Source: Salinimicrobium terrae DSM 17865
Lineage (GTDB): Bacteria > Bacteroidota > Bacteroidia > Flavobacteriales > Flavobacteriaceae
Length of the DNA stretch: 64,000 nucleotides
NCBI RefSeq assembly: GCF_000424665.1
Contig: NZ_KE384223.1
Span: 1 to 64,000 of the forward strand
Direction of reading: 5' to 3'
The translations under genes were made by a program, and so were the position numbers. The notes beneath the pieces were generated by a model, which worked only from the letters and a program-made list of their open reading frames with translations, searched no databases and was not told the origin of the DNA. This document shows positions 27,201 through 35,447 of the stretch, in pieces. How positions within the stretch are numbered: the stretch's first letter is position 1; each line of letters begins with the position of its first letter.

Positions 27201-27671
27201 GGTAAGGTTCACGTTGAGGATAGGCATTTCTTCTGAAATATTAAGGTCGAACACATTTGGTTCTACCTTGGCTCCATTGTCCAACGTGGGCCAGGTAGTT
27301 GCAGCTTTTTGCTGATCAACTTTATCTTTCACCTTTTGTTTTGCCGCATCGACCGAAATATCTTCATCGAATTCCACGATCACGAGAGAGTAATCCTGAA
27401 GGGTAGTGGAGGAAATGTCCTGTACCCCTGCAATATTATTGAATTCCTCTTCGAGAGGCTCTGTGATGAACTTCTCGACATCTTCAGCCGAGTTCCCTGG
27501 ATTTATGGAACTTACATATATTTTTGTCTCAATTACTTCCGGAAATGACTCGCGCGGCATACTGTAGTAAGACATCAACCCACCAATAAAAATGATGGCG
27601 ATGATGACATATACGGTCATACGGTTCTCAATGGCCCAGGAAGAAAGTTTAAAATCTTTATCTAATTTCAT
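24219..27671 (-). CDS. RND efflux transporter permease subunit
   Basis: The 1150-residue inner-membrane pump has the two-fold RND architecture: TM1 after SSWAIENRMTVYV, large porter loops, and TM4 with LVDNGIVVVENVY. TM10 has GIVVNNAIVLVDYTQ. The AcrB relay Asp pair is D-N here and the AcrB TM10 Lys position is Asn, so proton relay differs in detail from AcrB, as in other HAE-like families. It should take up substrates from the periplasm or membrane and pass them to the TolC partner encoded upstream. It is about 100 residues longer than AcrB, with an extra region between TM6 and the C-terminal half. It is the last gene of a four-gene operon. Confidence 0.95.
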   Translation of the reverse strand: MKLDKDFKLSSWAIENRMTVYVIIAIIFIGGLMSYYSMPRESFPEVIETKIYVSSINPGNSAEDVEKFITEPLEEEFNNIAGVQDISSTTLQDYSLVIVEFDEDISVDAAKQKVKDKVDQQKAATTWPTLDNGAKVEPNVFDLNISEEMPILNVNLTGDYPVQKLKEYAEYLQDRIELLPQIKEASVRGAEEKEVEIAVDIYKMTASKVSFQDIISAVSMENQTISGGNVITGGIQKNIRILGEITDPDQLMNVIVKREDGNVFLRDIAEIKFQEQEPTTFAREYGEPVVMLDIKKRGGKNMIEAINNIKEIVNTEQETYFPDDLQISFSNDQSTTTENMVDDLVNNIIFGVILVVVVLMFFLGFRNALFVGFAIPLSMFLSFIILSSIGFTLNTMVLFALVMGLGMLVDNGIVVVENVYSLMDQGMPRMKAAKQGVGEIAWPIIASTATTLMAFFPLGLWPGTIGKFMIYFPITLSVVLGSSLFVALIINSMLTSEFMKTEEKELTKKKLIRISAILAGTGIIILIAGFVLDLGGLRAIGNLAILAAILLWAYKYFLSPWVEFFQYRALKKLERKYESTLRFSLRGRNSYLVFFGTVALLILSFILVGIVQPKVLFFPENEPNQIITYIELPEGTDIRKTNEITKQVEQQVYDVIEKYEDEDGYNFMVESAISQVGQGAGNPQTDGGQQNDMPHKGKVTLSMREFKDRRGVRSSHVLSEVREAVQGIPGASIIVEKDAAGPPVGYPINMELKGEDYEQMLITAENLRERIQEMNIPGIEELQIDVNKSKPELNVTVDRVKAGQLGVSTGAVGQTLRRAIYGEEISTFKEGDEDYPINVRFNQDFRYNENALFNQPITFKDQNTGEIVQVPISSVTKSELTSAFSSIKRKDLKRVITLYSNVLEGYNGNAIVEQLQTELASYDLPQDISLEFTGEQEQQEENMSFLLKALIIGLGGILLILVAQFNSIPKPLIILMAVFLSLAGVFLGLVVFQMDFIIIMTMMGIISLAGIVVNNAIVLVDYTQILIDRKKDSLGIEDNDLLTKGQYFEMIVEGGKSRLRPVLLTAITTVLGLIPLAIGLNIDFFSLFTDYDPQVYIGGDNVIFWGPLAWTVIFGLIFATFLTLVVVPAMLYLVNRGRVKMKNKRERRLA

Positions 27672-27672
27672 T

Positions 27673-28845
27673 TCAGTTCAATACGTTGCTGTTATAGATC
27701 TTTACCTGTTCTCCTTCCTGAATGCTGCGGGCCCCACTTGTTATAAGCATATCACCGGGCTGCAAACCAGAAAGTACTTCTACCGCATTATCATAGGCCA
27801 GGCCTGTTTCCAGAATTCTTCTCTGCGCTACTCCCGTAGTGTCGGTTTCCTGGTTTACTACATAAACCACATTTTCTCCTGCGGAATTCTTCTGGATCAC
27901 ATTCTCTGGTATTATAATGGCTTCTTCTGAAGTGTAATCGTTAATTCTTACAGTAGCTATGAGATTAGGTTTGATCTGTTCATTATTTGAAGGCACTGCC
28001 ACCTGTATTTCGAAGGTCCTGTTATTGGGATTAATGAAATTGCCCACCTGTCGCACGGTGCTGGTAAAGGAAGTTCCGGCGGCCGGAATTTCCACCATAA
28101 CCTCAGTTCCTTTTTCTACACTTGCGAGGTAGGATTCCGGTACCGCTGTGGTGATATACATATCCGAAAGATTGATCAACCTGAATAACCTGCTTTGTCC
28201 CGGCACAACTACTTCCCCTTGCTCTGTAAAGATCTCATCAATAACTCCGCTAAAAGGTGCCCTAACAACAGTTTTTGCCAATTGAGATCGCAGTTGGTTT
28301 ACCGAATTTTGAATCGCTTCGTAATTTGTTTTGGCTTCAAGAAATTGTATCTCGCTGCCTATATTTTGTTCCCAAAGTCTTTGTTGCCTTTCAAAGGTTG
28401 TTTTTGCAAGAGCTTCCTGGGCTTCCATTTGCGCCAGCTGACTTGCTAATCCACCTTCGTCAATTCTTGCCAGAATTTGCCCTTTTTGAACCCTGTCACC
28501 TTCATCCACGTTCACATTTCGAAGAATACCTGAATATTCTGGGTAAATGATGATATTTTGTTTGGTTTCCACATCTCCCGGCAACTCGACATAATGCTTA
28601 AACAGGGAATCTGACACTTTCTTAACACTTACAAGAGTGAATTCGTTGTTGATGTCAAGCTTCTCGATTGCGGCATCCAATTGACTAATCCGGGAAGATA
28701 GTTCACTTTGCTGAGCACTTAATTCGGCCTTTTTGGCCCTTATTTCACTGAGGTCTCCATTATCAATGACTTCATCAACAGATTCATTTTTTCCACAGGA
28801 AATAAGGATCAGGAGACTTACTATTATTAAGTTTATTTTTTTCAT
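27673..28845 (-). CDS. RND efflux periplasmic adaptor (MFP) lipoprotein
   Basis: A 390-residue protein with a lipoprotein signal (LLILISC, Cys17). An N-terminal coiled coil (about 30-65) is unusual in being placed before the lipoyl half-motif. The barrel-sandwich hybrid follows, with DEGDRVQKGQILARID, a helical hairpin (about 130-185), and VVRAPFSGVIDEIFTEQGEVV. Beta-barrel and membrane-proximal domains complete it. It bridges the permease and TolC. It lies 1 nt before the permease gene and 22 nt after the TolC gene. Confidence 0.95.
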   Translation of the reverse strand: MKKINLIIVSLLILISCGKNESVDEVIDNGDLSEIRAKKAELSAQQSELSSRISQLDAAIEKLDINNEFTLVSVKKVSDSLFKHYVELPGDVETKQNIIIYPEYSGILRNVNVDEGDRVQKGQILARIDEGGLASQLAQMEAQEALAKTTFERQQRLWEQNIGSEIQFLEAKTNYEAIQNSVNQLRSQLAKTVVRAPFSGVIDEIFTEQGEVVVPGQSRLFRLINLSDMYITTAVPESYLASVEKGTEVMVEIPAAGTSFTSTVRQVGNFINPNNRTFEIQVAVPSNNEQIKPNLIATVRINDYTSEEAIIIPENVIQKNSAGENVVYVVNQETDTTGVAQRRILETGLAYDNAVEVLSGLQPGDMLITSGARSIQEGEQVKIYNSNVLN

Positions 28846-28867
28846 CTTTTTAGGATTCGTAGTTTGA

Positions 28868-30229
28868 TTAGTCTTCTTCAGAATAAGTTTTCGTGCTTAG
28901 CGCATTTTCAAGTTCAACTTTATCATTTATCACCTCAAGCATAGCCTGTAACAAATTTTGCTGAGCAGTGTATAGCTGTCTTTGTGCCTCGCTGAGCTCA
29001 AAACTACTGGCAAGACCTTCAAAGAATTTGATCTGGTTCTTATTTTCAATTCTCTTTGCCAGTGCCAGACTTTCCTGCTGAGCTTCTAAGTTTTCAAGGC
29101 TAAATCGATAATCGGCCCTGGCAGCATCTATTTCGAGGGAGACCCTGTTCCGGGTTTCCTGAAGATCCAACATTGCCTGCTCGTATTCCAGTTGTCTTTG
29201 TTTGGTGCGGGAATTTCTCATCCCACTGCTAAATATTGGAACATTAAGACTTATTCCAAGAATAGATTGCTGGAAATACTCTTGATTATCATTAAAGAAT
29301 GTGAAAGAGTCACTGTGGCCGGTGGTCCCATAATTGAGGAAACCAGTAAGTTGTGGTAAGGCTTTAGCTTTTTCAAGCCTCACGTATATACGTGCAGCCT
29401 CTGCAGAATTCTCAGCTATTCGTACGTCTATATTTTCCTCAACAGGGATACGCTCTTCCAGTAGCTGGAGGTCATAAAATTGTAGCGCAAGGGTATTTAG
29501 ATCATCTGTGGGGATTACCTCCCTGTCTACCGGGATTCCCATTGCCATGTTTAACAACTGGTACGAGATCTCTAACATGCGCCGACTGCGGTTGAGGTTG
29601 TTTTCAAGACTTAATCGAGTGATTTTCAGTTGCTCCACGTCTTCCTCTTCTGCCAGACCACTCTCGAAGATCTTCTGAGTGTCATTAAGATTTTCGGTTA
29701 TATTTTCCAGATTGTTTACAAGAATTTCCACACTCTCCTGAGCCATAAGTACATTTCCATAAGCATTGATAACCGCCTTTCTTACCTCAAGATCGGTCTT
29801 GGTCTTGGCGTTCTTTGATATTTGCAGTAAGGTGCGGGCAGATTGAACACCAACTATATAAGAGCCATCAAAAATGAGCTGAGACCAGGTGGCAGTGGCG
29901 CTGAGATTCTGCTGAGTCCCAAACCTTACCGGAACAAAAGTTCCGGGTTCGCCCCCTGCAATTTCTCCCGGAATTAGAGTGACAGGTTGTTTCAGGAAAT
30001 TCTGGTAATCAACATTTCCATTGATTTGCGGTAAACCCTGGGAAATAATTTCCCATTTTTGAGCCAAAGCTTTTTCCACTTCTTTTTCCGATTTTAAAGA
30101 GGAATAGTTATTCTCCAGTCCTAGAACAATAGCCTCTTCGAGAGATAGGTTCAGAATTTCCGGATCGGATTCCTGTGCCCAGGCGCTAAAGCAGAAAAAA
30201 CTGCTGAGTAGGAATATAAATATTTTCAT
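28868..30229 (-). CDS. TolC-family outer-membrane efflux protein
   Basis: A 453-residue protein with a signal peptide (FFCFSAWAQ) and two OEP repeats rich in long amphipathic helices (about 35-230 and 255-450). The first repeat opens with LSLEEAIVLGLENNYSS and the second contains the typical LENALSTKT end. It should form a trimeric outer-membrane channel for the adaptor and pump encoded next. Its start overlaps the TetR gene stop by 4 nt, so repressor and pump are translated as one unit. Confidence 0.94.
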   Translation of the reverse strand: MKIFIFLLSSFFCFSAWAQESDPEILNLSLEEAIVLGLENNYSSLKSEKEVEKALAQKWEIISQGLPQINGNVDYQNFLKQPVTLIPGEIAGGEPGTFVPVRFGTQQNLSATATWSQLIFDGSYIVGVQSARTLLQISKNAKTKTDLEVRKAVINAYGNVLMAQESVEILVNNLENITENLNDTQKIFESGLAEEEDVEQLKITRLSLENNLNRSRRMLEISYQLLNMAMGIPVDREVIPTDDLNTLALQFYDLQLLEERIPVEENIDVRIAENSAEAARIYVRLEKAKALPQLTGFLNYGTTGHSDSFTFFNDNQEYFQQSILGISLNVPIFSSGMRNSRTKQRQLEYEQAMLDLQETRNRVSLEIDAARADYRFSLENLEAQQESLALAKRIENKNQIKFFEGLASSFELSEAQRQLYTAQQNLLQAMLEVINDKVELENALSTKTYSEED

Positions 30230-30834
30230 TTTGTGCTGCTTGTGGTTAAATAGGTTTCCAGTTTTTTCAATCCTTTTGAAGTTACAATGGCTCGTAAATG
30301 GTACTCGAGGTGCATTTCTGTGAGTAGGTGACTTGAAAATTCCGGTTCTGGAAAAAGGTCATCATCTTTGATTCCCAGAATACCTGTAAAATAAATCCTG
30401 CTGGTAAATTCAATTGGTAAGTCACTGCGATAAACTCCTTTTTCGATCCCTTTTTTAAGGTTTTGAAGAGTTATTTCGTCCAGGATCTTACGTTGTTTTT
30501 TTCTTATGCTGGAGTAAACTTTTGGGTAATATTTTTGAAGTTGGTACTGTGGAGAAGATTTCTCATCTTTTAAATGTTCACAGGCAAAATCTTTAATGGC
30601 ATAAAGTTCTTCTATAGGATCCTTTTTCTCTTCTTTAATTTCTTCTATTCCCAGGGATATTTTTTCAAACACAAAACTTGCAGTTGCATCTATTAATTTT
30701 GTTTTAGTAGGGAAATGTGCGTAAATGGTCTTCTTGGAAATCCCCATTTCCGAAGCAATTTCATCCATAGTCACGCTTTTCACTCCCAGGGTGAGAAACA
30801 TTTCGGCTGCTTTTGCTAAAATTTGATCTTTCAA
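30226..30834 (-). CDS. TetR/AcrR-family transcriptional regulator
   Basis: The 202-residue regulator has an N-terminal TetR helix-turn-helix (about 20-50: VTMDEIASEMGISKKTIYAHFPTKTKL). A helical ligand/dimer domain fills the rest. It is the first gene of the efflux operon and overlaps tolC, so autoregulation of the whole operon is likely (inference). The promoter just upstream contains AT-rich partial dyads that could serve as an operator, but no unambiguous palindrome was found. Confidence 0.93.
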   Translation of the reverse strand: MKDQILAKAAEMFLTLGVKSVTMDEIASEMGISKKTIYAHFPTKTKLIDATASFVFEKISLGIEEIKEEKKDPIEELYAIKDFACEHLKDEKSSPQYQLQKYYPKVYSSIRKKQRKILDEITLQNLKKGIEKGVYRSDLPIEFTSRIYFTGILGIKDDDLFPEPEFSSHLLTEMHLEYHLRAIVTSKGLKKLETYLTTSSTK

Positions 30835-30854
30835 ACTATTATTTTTTGAGCGGG

Positions 30855-30884
30855 CAAAGATACAAATGGAAACTTAATAAACAA
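30855..30884 (-). promoter_or_regulatory. Promoter of the TetR-efflux operon
   Basis: On the minus strand TTG (30882-30884), a 19-nt spacer and TATCTTTG (30855-30862) match the Bacteroidota consensus exactly, 20 nt before the TetR ATG. Confidence 0.75.
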
Positions 30885-30976
30885 TAAAAGTTTCTTTAGT
30901 TTTTATTTCGCTTTTTATTAGTAATGAAAAGGGTAAATTTTCTTCCTGTTTTGGTATTTTAGCGCAAAATTTTTTT

Positions 30977-31951
30977 ATGCTCTCAGTAGACCGGTACCGC
31001 GAAGAATTTGAAGAATACCTTTCCCGGAAGGTGGTAAAAAAGGAACCTGCTAATTTGTACGAACCTATGGTTTATATTCTTGGCCTTGGAGGTAAACGGG
31101 TGAGGCCGGTTCTTGTTTTATTGGCAGCAGAGATCTTTGGAAGCGACTATAAAAAAGCCCTTGATGCTGCTTTGGCTATTGAAGTTTTTCACAATTTTTC
31201 CTTAGTGCATGACGATATCATGGATGACGCACCATTGAGAAGGGGAGAGCAAACAGTGCATGAACGTTGGGATATCAACACCGGTATTCTTTCGGGTGAT
31301 GCCATGCTCATCAAGGCATATCAGTTATTCGAGAATTATCCCGGAGAAACTTTCCGGCATTTGGCAGAGTTATTTTCGAAGACCGCTATTGAAGTTTGTG
31401 AAGGTCAGCAGTATGATATAGATTTCGAATCCCGGGAGAAGGTAACTATCGAACAATACCTCAAAATGATAGAATATAAAACTGCAGTACTAGTAGGAGC
31501 CTCACTTAAAATGGGTGCTATAGTTGCAAATGCTTCCGAAGAAAACTGCAACAGGATCTATGAATTTGGTCGCTTACTGGGAATTGCTTTCCAATTGCAG
31601 GATGATTACCTTGATGCTTTTGGCAATCCGGATTCCTTCGGAAAACAAGTCGGTGGTGACATAATTGAGAACAAAAAAACCTTTTTATATCTCACTTCCT
31701 TAGAGGAAGCAGCTTTGGGAGAAGCTAATCAGCTTGAGGATCTATATTCCATAAATCCGCCAGATCCTACTGCAAAGATAGAGACTGTAAAAGGGCTTTT
31801 TGAGAGCAGTGGTGCGGCAGAACTCACCCGCCAGGAAATTAAGAAATACACACAAAAAGCCTTTGCAGTGCTGGATGAATTGCAGATTGAGCAAGACAGA
31901 AAAGAAATCCTTTACAACTTTGGAAAGGGGTTAATGAACCGACAGGTTTAA
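30977..31951 (+). CDS. Polyprenyl (octaprenyl-type) diphosphate synthase
   Basis: The 324-residue all-helical trans-prenyltransferase extends FPP/GGPP with isopentenyl diphosphate, here probably for menaquinone side chains. The first Asp-rich motif is HDDIMDDAPLRRG (about residues 75-87) and the second is QDDYLDAFG (about 208-216). The upstream GGKRVRPVLVLL is also diagnostic. Chain length cannot be fixed from sequence, but small residues before the first motif favour a long-chain synthase. The stop codon overlaps that of the converging outer-membrane protein gene. Confidence 0.93.
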   Translation: MLSVDRYREEFEEYLSRKVVKKEPANLYEPMVYILGLGGKRVRPVLVLLAAEIFGSDYKKALDAALAIEVFHNFSLVHDDIMDDAPLRRGEQTVHERWDINTGILSGDAMLIKAYQLFENYPGETFRHLAELFSKTAIEVCEGQQYDIDFESREKVTIEQYLKMIEYKTAVLVGASLKMGAIVANASEENCNRIYEFGRLLGIAFQLQDDYLDAFGNPDSFGKQVGGDIIENKKTFLYLTSLEEAALGEANQLEDLYSINPPDPTAKIETVKGLFESSGAAELTRQEIKKYTQKAFAVLDELQIEQDRKEILYNFGKGLMNRQV

Positions 31952-32484
31952 AAATAAATACTCACAAAAGGCATAAAAGCATTGGCATAAATGCTTTTTT
32001 CACTATCGTACAAGACATCATATCGAATCCCAATAGTCATTGGGCCGGTGTTGTAACCCAAACCCAGGAACAGGGCAGGATACCAGTAAGAGTCTGATAT
32101 GTTGGCTCCGTCCAGTTTAAAATCCCTAGAAACGTAGTGTTCCTCAAATTCTGCTGAAAGCTGCAAGGGATTGAAAGGCCGTAGCAATCCAAAAACACTT
32201 CCTCCGGCAGTATAGGAAGAGTAGCGGGAGGTGTTGTTGTAAGAACCTGCAAGACCAACACCTGCAGATGTATATTTGTTAAAATCGTAGACTGCTTTTG
32301 GCGCTAGAAAGCCACCGAAGTAGCCATTACTAAAATTAACTCCAACACTACCACCAAAGCGAACATCTTCCCAAAATGCCTTTTTTGACACCTGTCGCTC
32401 CTGTGCAACCAAATATGAATGAGGGAAATAAAGTGCTGCAATTAAAACTATAAGGTTTATTTTTTTACTAAAAAAGATGTGCAT
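31948..32484 (-). CDS. Outer-membrane beta-barrel-like protein (not a decarboxylase)
   Basis: The 178-residue protein has a signal peptide (residues 1-27, ending LVAQ). Alternating beta strands follow, rich in Gly/Tyr/Phe, ending in an aromatic residue (MPFVSIYF), as expected for a small outer-membrane barrel. Homologues next to sucA in Flavobacteriia are often labelled alpha-ketoglutarate decarboxylase, apparently by neighbourhood. Nothing in the sequence supports that enzyme. The gene diverges from sucA and ends 4 nt inside the polyprenyl synthase stop region. Confidence 0.8.
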   Translation of the reverse strand: MHIFFSKKINLIVLIAALYFPHSYLVAQERQVSKKAFWEDVRFGGSVGVNFSNGYFGGFLAPKAVYDFNKYTSAGVGLAGSYNNTSRYSSYTAGGSVFGLLRPFNPLQLSAEFEEHYVSRDFKLDGANISDSYWYPALFLGLGYNTGPMTIGIRYDVLYDSEKSIYANAFMPFVSIYF

Positions 32485-32552
32485 GATGTTAAAAGTTTTC
32501 GAAGTATAAGGTAAATATATTAAATGCTCCTATCCTTCTTTTTTAAAAATTG

Positions 32553-32560
32553 TACTTTTG
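32553..32560 (+). promoter_or_regulatory. -7 box TACTTTTG for sucA-sucB
   Basis: An exact TAnnTTTG match lies 38 nt before the sucA ATG. No good -33 element is seen at normal spacing. Confidence 0.45.
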
Positions 32561-32597
32561 TAACGTTTTACAAAAAAGAAACAGGTAGTTTCATCTT

Positions 32598-35390
32598 ATG
32601 GACAAATATTCATTTTTAAATGCCGCACATACAGCCTATTTCGCTGAACTCTATGATCAATACCTACAATATCCCGACAGTGTAGAACCTAGCTGGAGAG
32701 CTTTTTTCCAGGGATTTGATTTTGGCCTGGAGACCTCCGGAAATGGTCAAGCCGTTGTTCAACATCCCGAAAAAGGAGAACCGATAGAAATGTCAGAATC
32801 GGTTCGAAAGGAGTTTCGGGTAGTAAAATTGATCGATGGATATCGTACCCGTGGTCATCTTTTTACAAAGACGAACCCGGTAAGGGAGCGTAGAAAATAT
32901 AGCCCTACCCTTGACATACAAAATTTCGACCTTGAGGAGAGTGATCTGGATACAGTTTTTAATGCAGGTGACATTCTTGGATTAGGACCATCAACGCTTA
33001 GGCAGATAGTAGAGCACCTTCAAAAGGTGTATTGTGATTCCATAGGGGTTGAGTATATGTTTATCCGAAATCCCAAACAGGTAAAGTGGATCCAGGACAG
33101 GCTGAACATCAACGAGAATCAGCCTGCTTTTAATGCAGAGCAGAAAAAGCACATTTTAAAGAAACTAAATGAGGCAGTTTCTTTTGAGAACTTTTTACAT
33201 ACCAAATACGTTGGGCAAAAACGTTTTTCTCTTGAAGGGGGAGAAAGTTTAATTCCGGCGCTGGATGCTATTATTGAAAAAGCAGCCGATCTTGGGGTGA
33301 AGGATTTTGTAATGGGAATGGCTCATCGAGGTCGTTTAAGCACACTGACCAATATCTTCGGAAAAAGTGCAAAAGATATCTTTACTGAATTTGACGGAAA
33401 AGATTATGAGGAAGACATTTTTGACGGGGATGTTAAGTATCACCTGGGTTGGACTGCCTGCCGTAAAACCGACAGCGGAAAAGAGATCAATATCAATATT
33501 GCTCCAAACCCGTCTCACCTTGAGACTGTTGGAGCTGTAGTGCAGGGGATCACCCGTGGAAAACAGGACCGGCACTATCAGAATAAGACTGATGCCGTTC
33601 TACCCATAATTGTACATGGAGATGCGGCCATAGCAGGTCAGGGAATAGTTTACGAGATCGTACAAATGTCGCAGCTGGAAGGTTATACTACCGGCGGTAC
33701 CATACACATAGTGGTAAATAACCAGATAGGTTTTACCACAAATTATTTAGATGGACGTTCTTCTACTTATTGTACAGATGTGGCAAAGGTCACTAAATCT
33801 CCGGTGCTACATGTAAATGCCGATGACGCCGAAGCTGTTGTACACGCGGTGTTGTTTGCACTTGACTTTAGGATGACCTTTGGAAAAGATGTTTTTATTG
33901 ACTTGTTAGGCTATAGAAAGTACGGGCATAATGAAGGGGATGAGCCAAGATTTACACAGCCAAAACTTTATAAAGCTATTGGAACTCACGAGAATCCAAG
34001 AAATATTTATGCCGAAAAACTTAAAGCTCAGGGAGTAATTGATGATGGCTATGTTGAGAAGCTGGAAGAAGAATACAAGGCTAAACTGGAGGAAAATTTA
34101 GAGGATTCCCGTAAGGAGGAAAAGACGAGGGTCACACCTTTTATGCAGGATGAATGGGAGGGATTTGACCACGTGGACGAATCCAGGATGATGGAAGAAG
34201 TAGACACCACCGTAGATATGGAGGTGCTAAAAGAAGTTGCCCGTGCAGTTTCAAAACTTCCCGAGGACAAGAAATTCCTTAGAAAAATTAAGAAACTGGT
34301 AGACCTTCGTCATACTATGTTCTTTGAGGATAATAGTCTTGACTGGGGCATGGCCGAGTTATTGGCTTACGGTACTCTTATTAAGGAAGGATATTACGTG
34401 AGAATGAGTGGCCAGGATGTGGAACGGGGAACATTTTCTCACCGTCATGCCGTGGTTAAAGTTGAGGACAGTGAAGAAGAGATCATCCTGTTGAACCAGA
34501 TTGAAGGAACAGTTTGTGACGCTAAGGAAGGCTCGTCGTGTGACTTCAAAATATACAATTCTCTTTTATCTGAATACGGGGTGGTAGGTTTTGACTACGG
34601 TTATGCCATGGCAAGCCCAAATTGTCTTACCATCTGGGAGGCACAGTTTGGAGATTTCAGCAATGGAGCGCAGATCATGATCGACCAGTATATCTCGGCC
34701 GCCGAAGATAAATGGAAACTTCAAAACGGGCTTGTTCTGTTTTTACCACATGGATATGAAGGCCAGGGAGCAGAACATTCTTCAGGAAGAATGGAAAGAT
34801 ACCTGCAGTTATGTGCCAAAGACAACATGTTTGTTGCCGATGTCACTACACCGGCGAATATGTTCCACCTGCTTAGAAGGCAGATGAAGGTGAAATACAG
34901 AAAACCCTTAATTATTTTTACCCCAAAAAGTCTGCTAAGGCACTCTAAAGTAATATCGACAAAAGAAGAATTTGCAAACGGTTCTTTCCAGCCACTTTTA
35001 GATGATGCAGAGGCCGACGCTAAAAAGATTAAATCGCTGGTATTTTGTACAGGAAAATTCTATTACGACCTGCTGGAGCGCAGGGAAGAGCTGGAGCGTA
35101 ATGATGTGGCACTAGTGAGAATTGAGCAATTATTTCCATTGCCTTCTGAACAAATAAAGCAGGTTATAGAAAAATATAAAAATGCCGATGATATAGTTTG
35201 GGCACAGGAAGAACCAAGAAATATGGGTGCATATAGCCATTTGTTATTACATTTGGAAGTGGCAAAAAGCTTCAGGATTTGCAGTAGAAAATTCTATGGA
35301 TCTCCTGCAGCAGGTAGCTCGACGAGATTTAAAAAGCGTCACGAAAAGGTAATTGAATCTGTATTTGACAAAACTGTTGAGGTAGTTTAA
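32598..35390 (+). CDS. sucA: 2-oxoglutarate dehydrogenase E1 component
   Basis: The 930-residue thiamine-diphosphate enzyme of the TCA cycle decarboxylates 2-oxoglutarate and reductively succinylates the E2 lipoyl group. The N-terminal E2-binding helix opens with FLNAAHTAYFAELYDQY. MAHRGRLSTLTN (about 240-251) is typical, and the ThDP motif GDAAIAGQG...NNQIGFTT lies near 339-375. The C-terminal half carries EAQFGDFSNGAQ and HGYEGQGAEHSSGR. Length is normal. sucB follows after 57 nt and the two form an operon; no E3 gene is present here. Confidence 0.97.
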   Translation: MDKYSFLNAAHTAYFAELYDQYLQYPDSVEPSWRAFFQGFDFGLETSGNGQAVVQHPEKGEPIEMSESVRKEFRVVKLIDGYRTRGHLFTKTNPVRERRKYSPTLDIQNFDLEESDLDTVFNAGDILGLGPSTLRQIVEHLQKVYCDSIGVEYMFIRNPKQVKWIQDRLNINENQPAFNAEQKKHILKKLNEAVSFENFLHTKYVGQKRFSLEGGESLIPALDAIIEKAADLGVKDFVMGMAHRGRLSTLTNIFGKSAKDIFTEFDGKDYEEDIFDGDVKYHLGWTACRKTDSGKEININIAPNPSHLETVGAVVQGITRGKQDRHYQNKTDAVLPIIVHGDAAIAGQGIVYEIVQMSQLEGYTTGGTIHIVVNNQIGFTTNYLDGRSSTYCTDVAKVTKSPVLHVNADDAEAVVHAVLFALDFRMTFGKDVFIDLLGYRKYGHNEGDEPRFTQPKLYKAIGTHENPRNIYAEKLKAQGVIDDGYVEKLEEEYKAKLEENLEDSRKEEKTRVTPFMQDEWEGFDHVDESRMMEEVDTTVDMEVLKEVARAVSKLPEDKKFLRKIKKLVDLRHTMFFEDNSLDWGMAELLAYGTLIKEGYYVRMSGQDVERGTFSHRHAVVKVEDSEEEIILLNQIEGTVCDAKEGSSCDFKIYNSLLSEYGVVGFDYGYAMASPNCLTIWEAQFGDFSNGAQIMIDQYISAAEDKWKLQNGLVLFLPHGYEGQGAEHSSGRMERYLQLCAKDNMFVADVTTPANMFHLLRRQMKVKYRKPLIIFTPKSLLRHSKVISTKEEFANGSFQPLLDDAEADAKKIKSLVFCTGKFYYDLLERREELERNDVALVRIEQLFPLPSEQIKQVIEKYKNADDIVWAQEEPRNMGAYSHLLLHLEVAKSFRICSRKFYGSPAAGSSTRFKKRHEKVIESVFDKTVEVV

Positions 35391-35447
35391 AAATTATAAA
35401 TTTTTCGCCGGTATAAATTTTCGGCATTTAAATAAAAAAAAGAAATC

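Noticed and set aside
26266-27236. Long plus-strand frames opposite the RND permease
   Set aside because: They are antisense shadows of a highly conserved pump gene; their products are Ser/Phe/Ile-rich without motifs.
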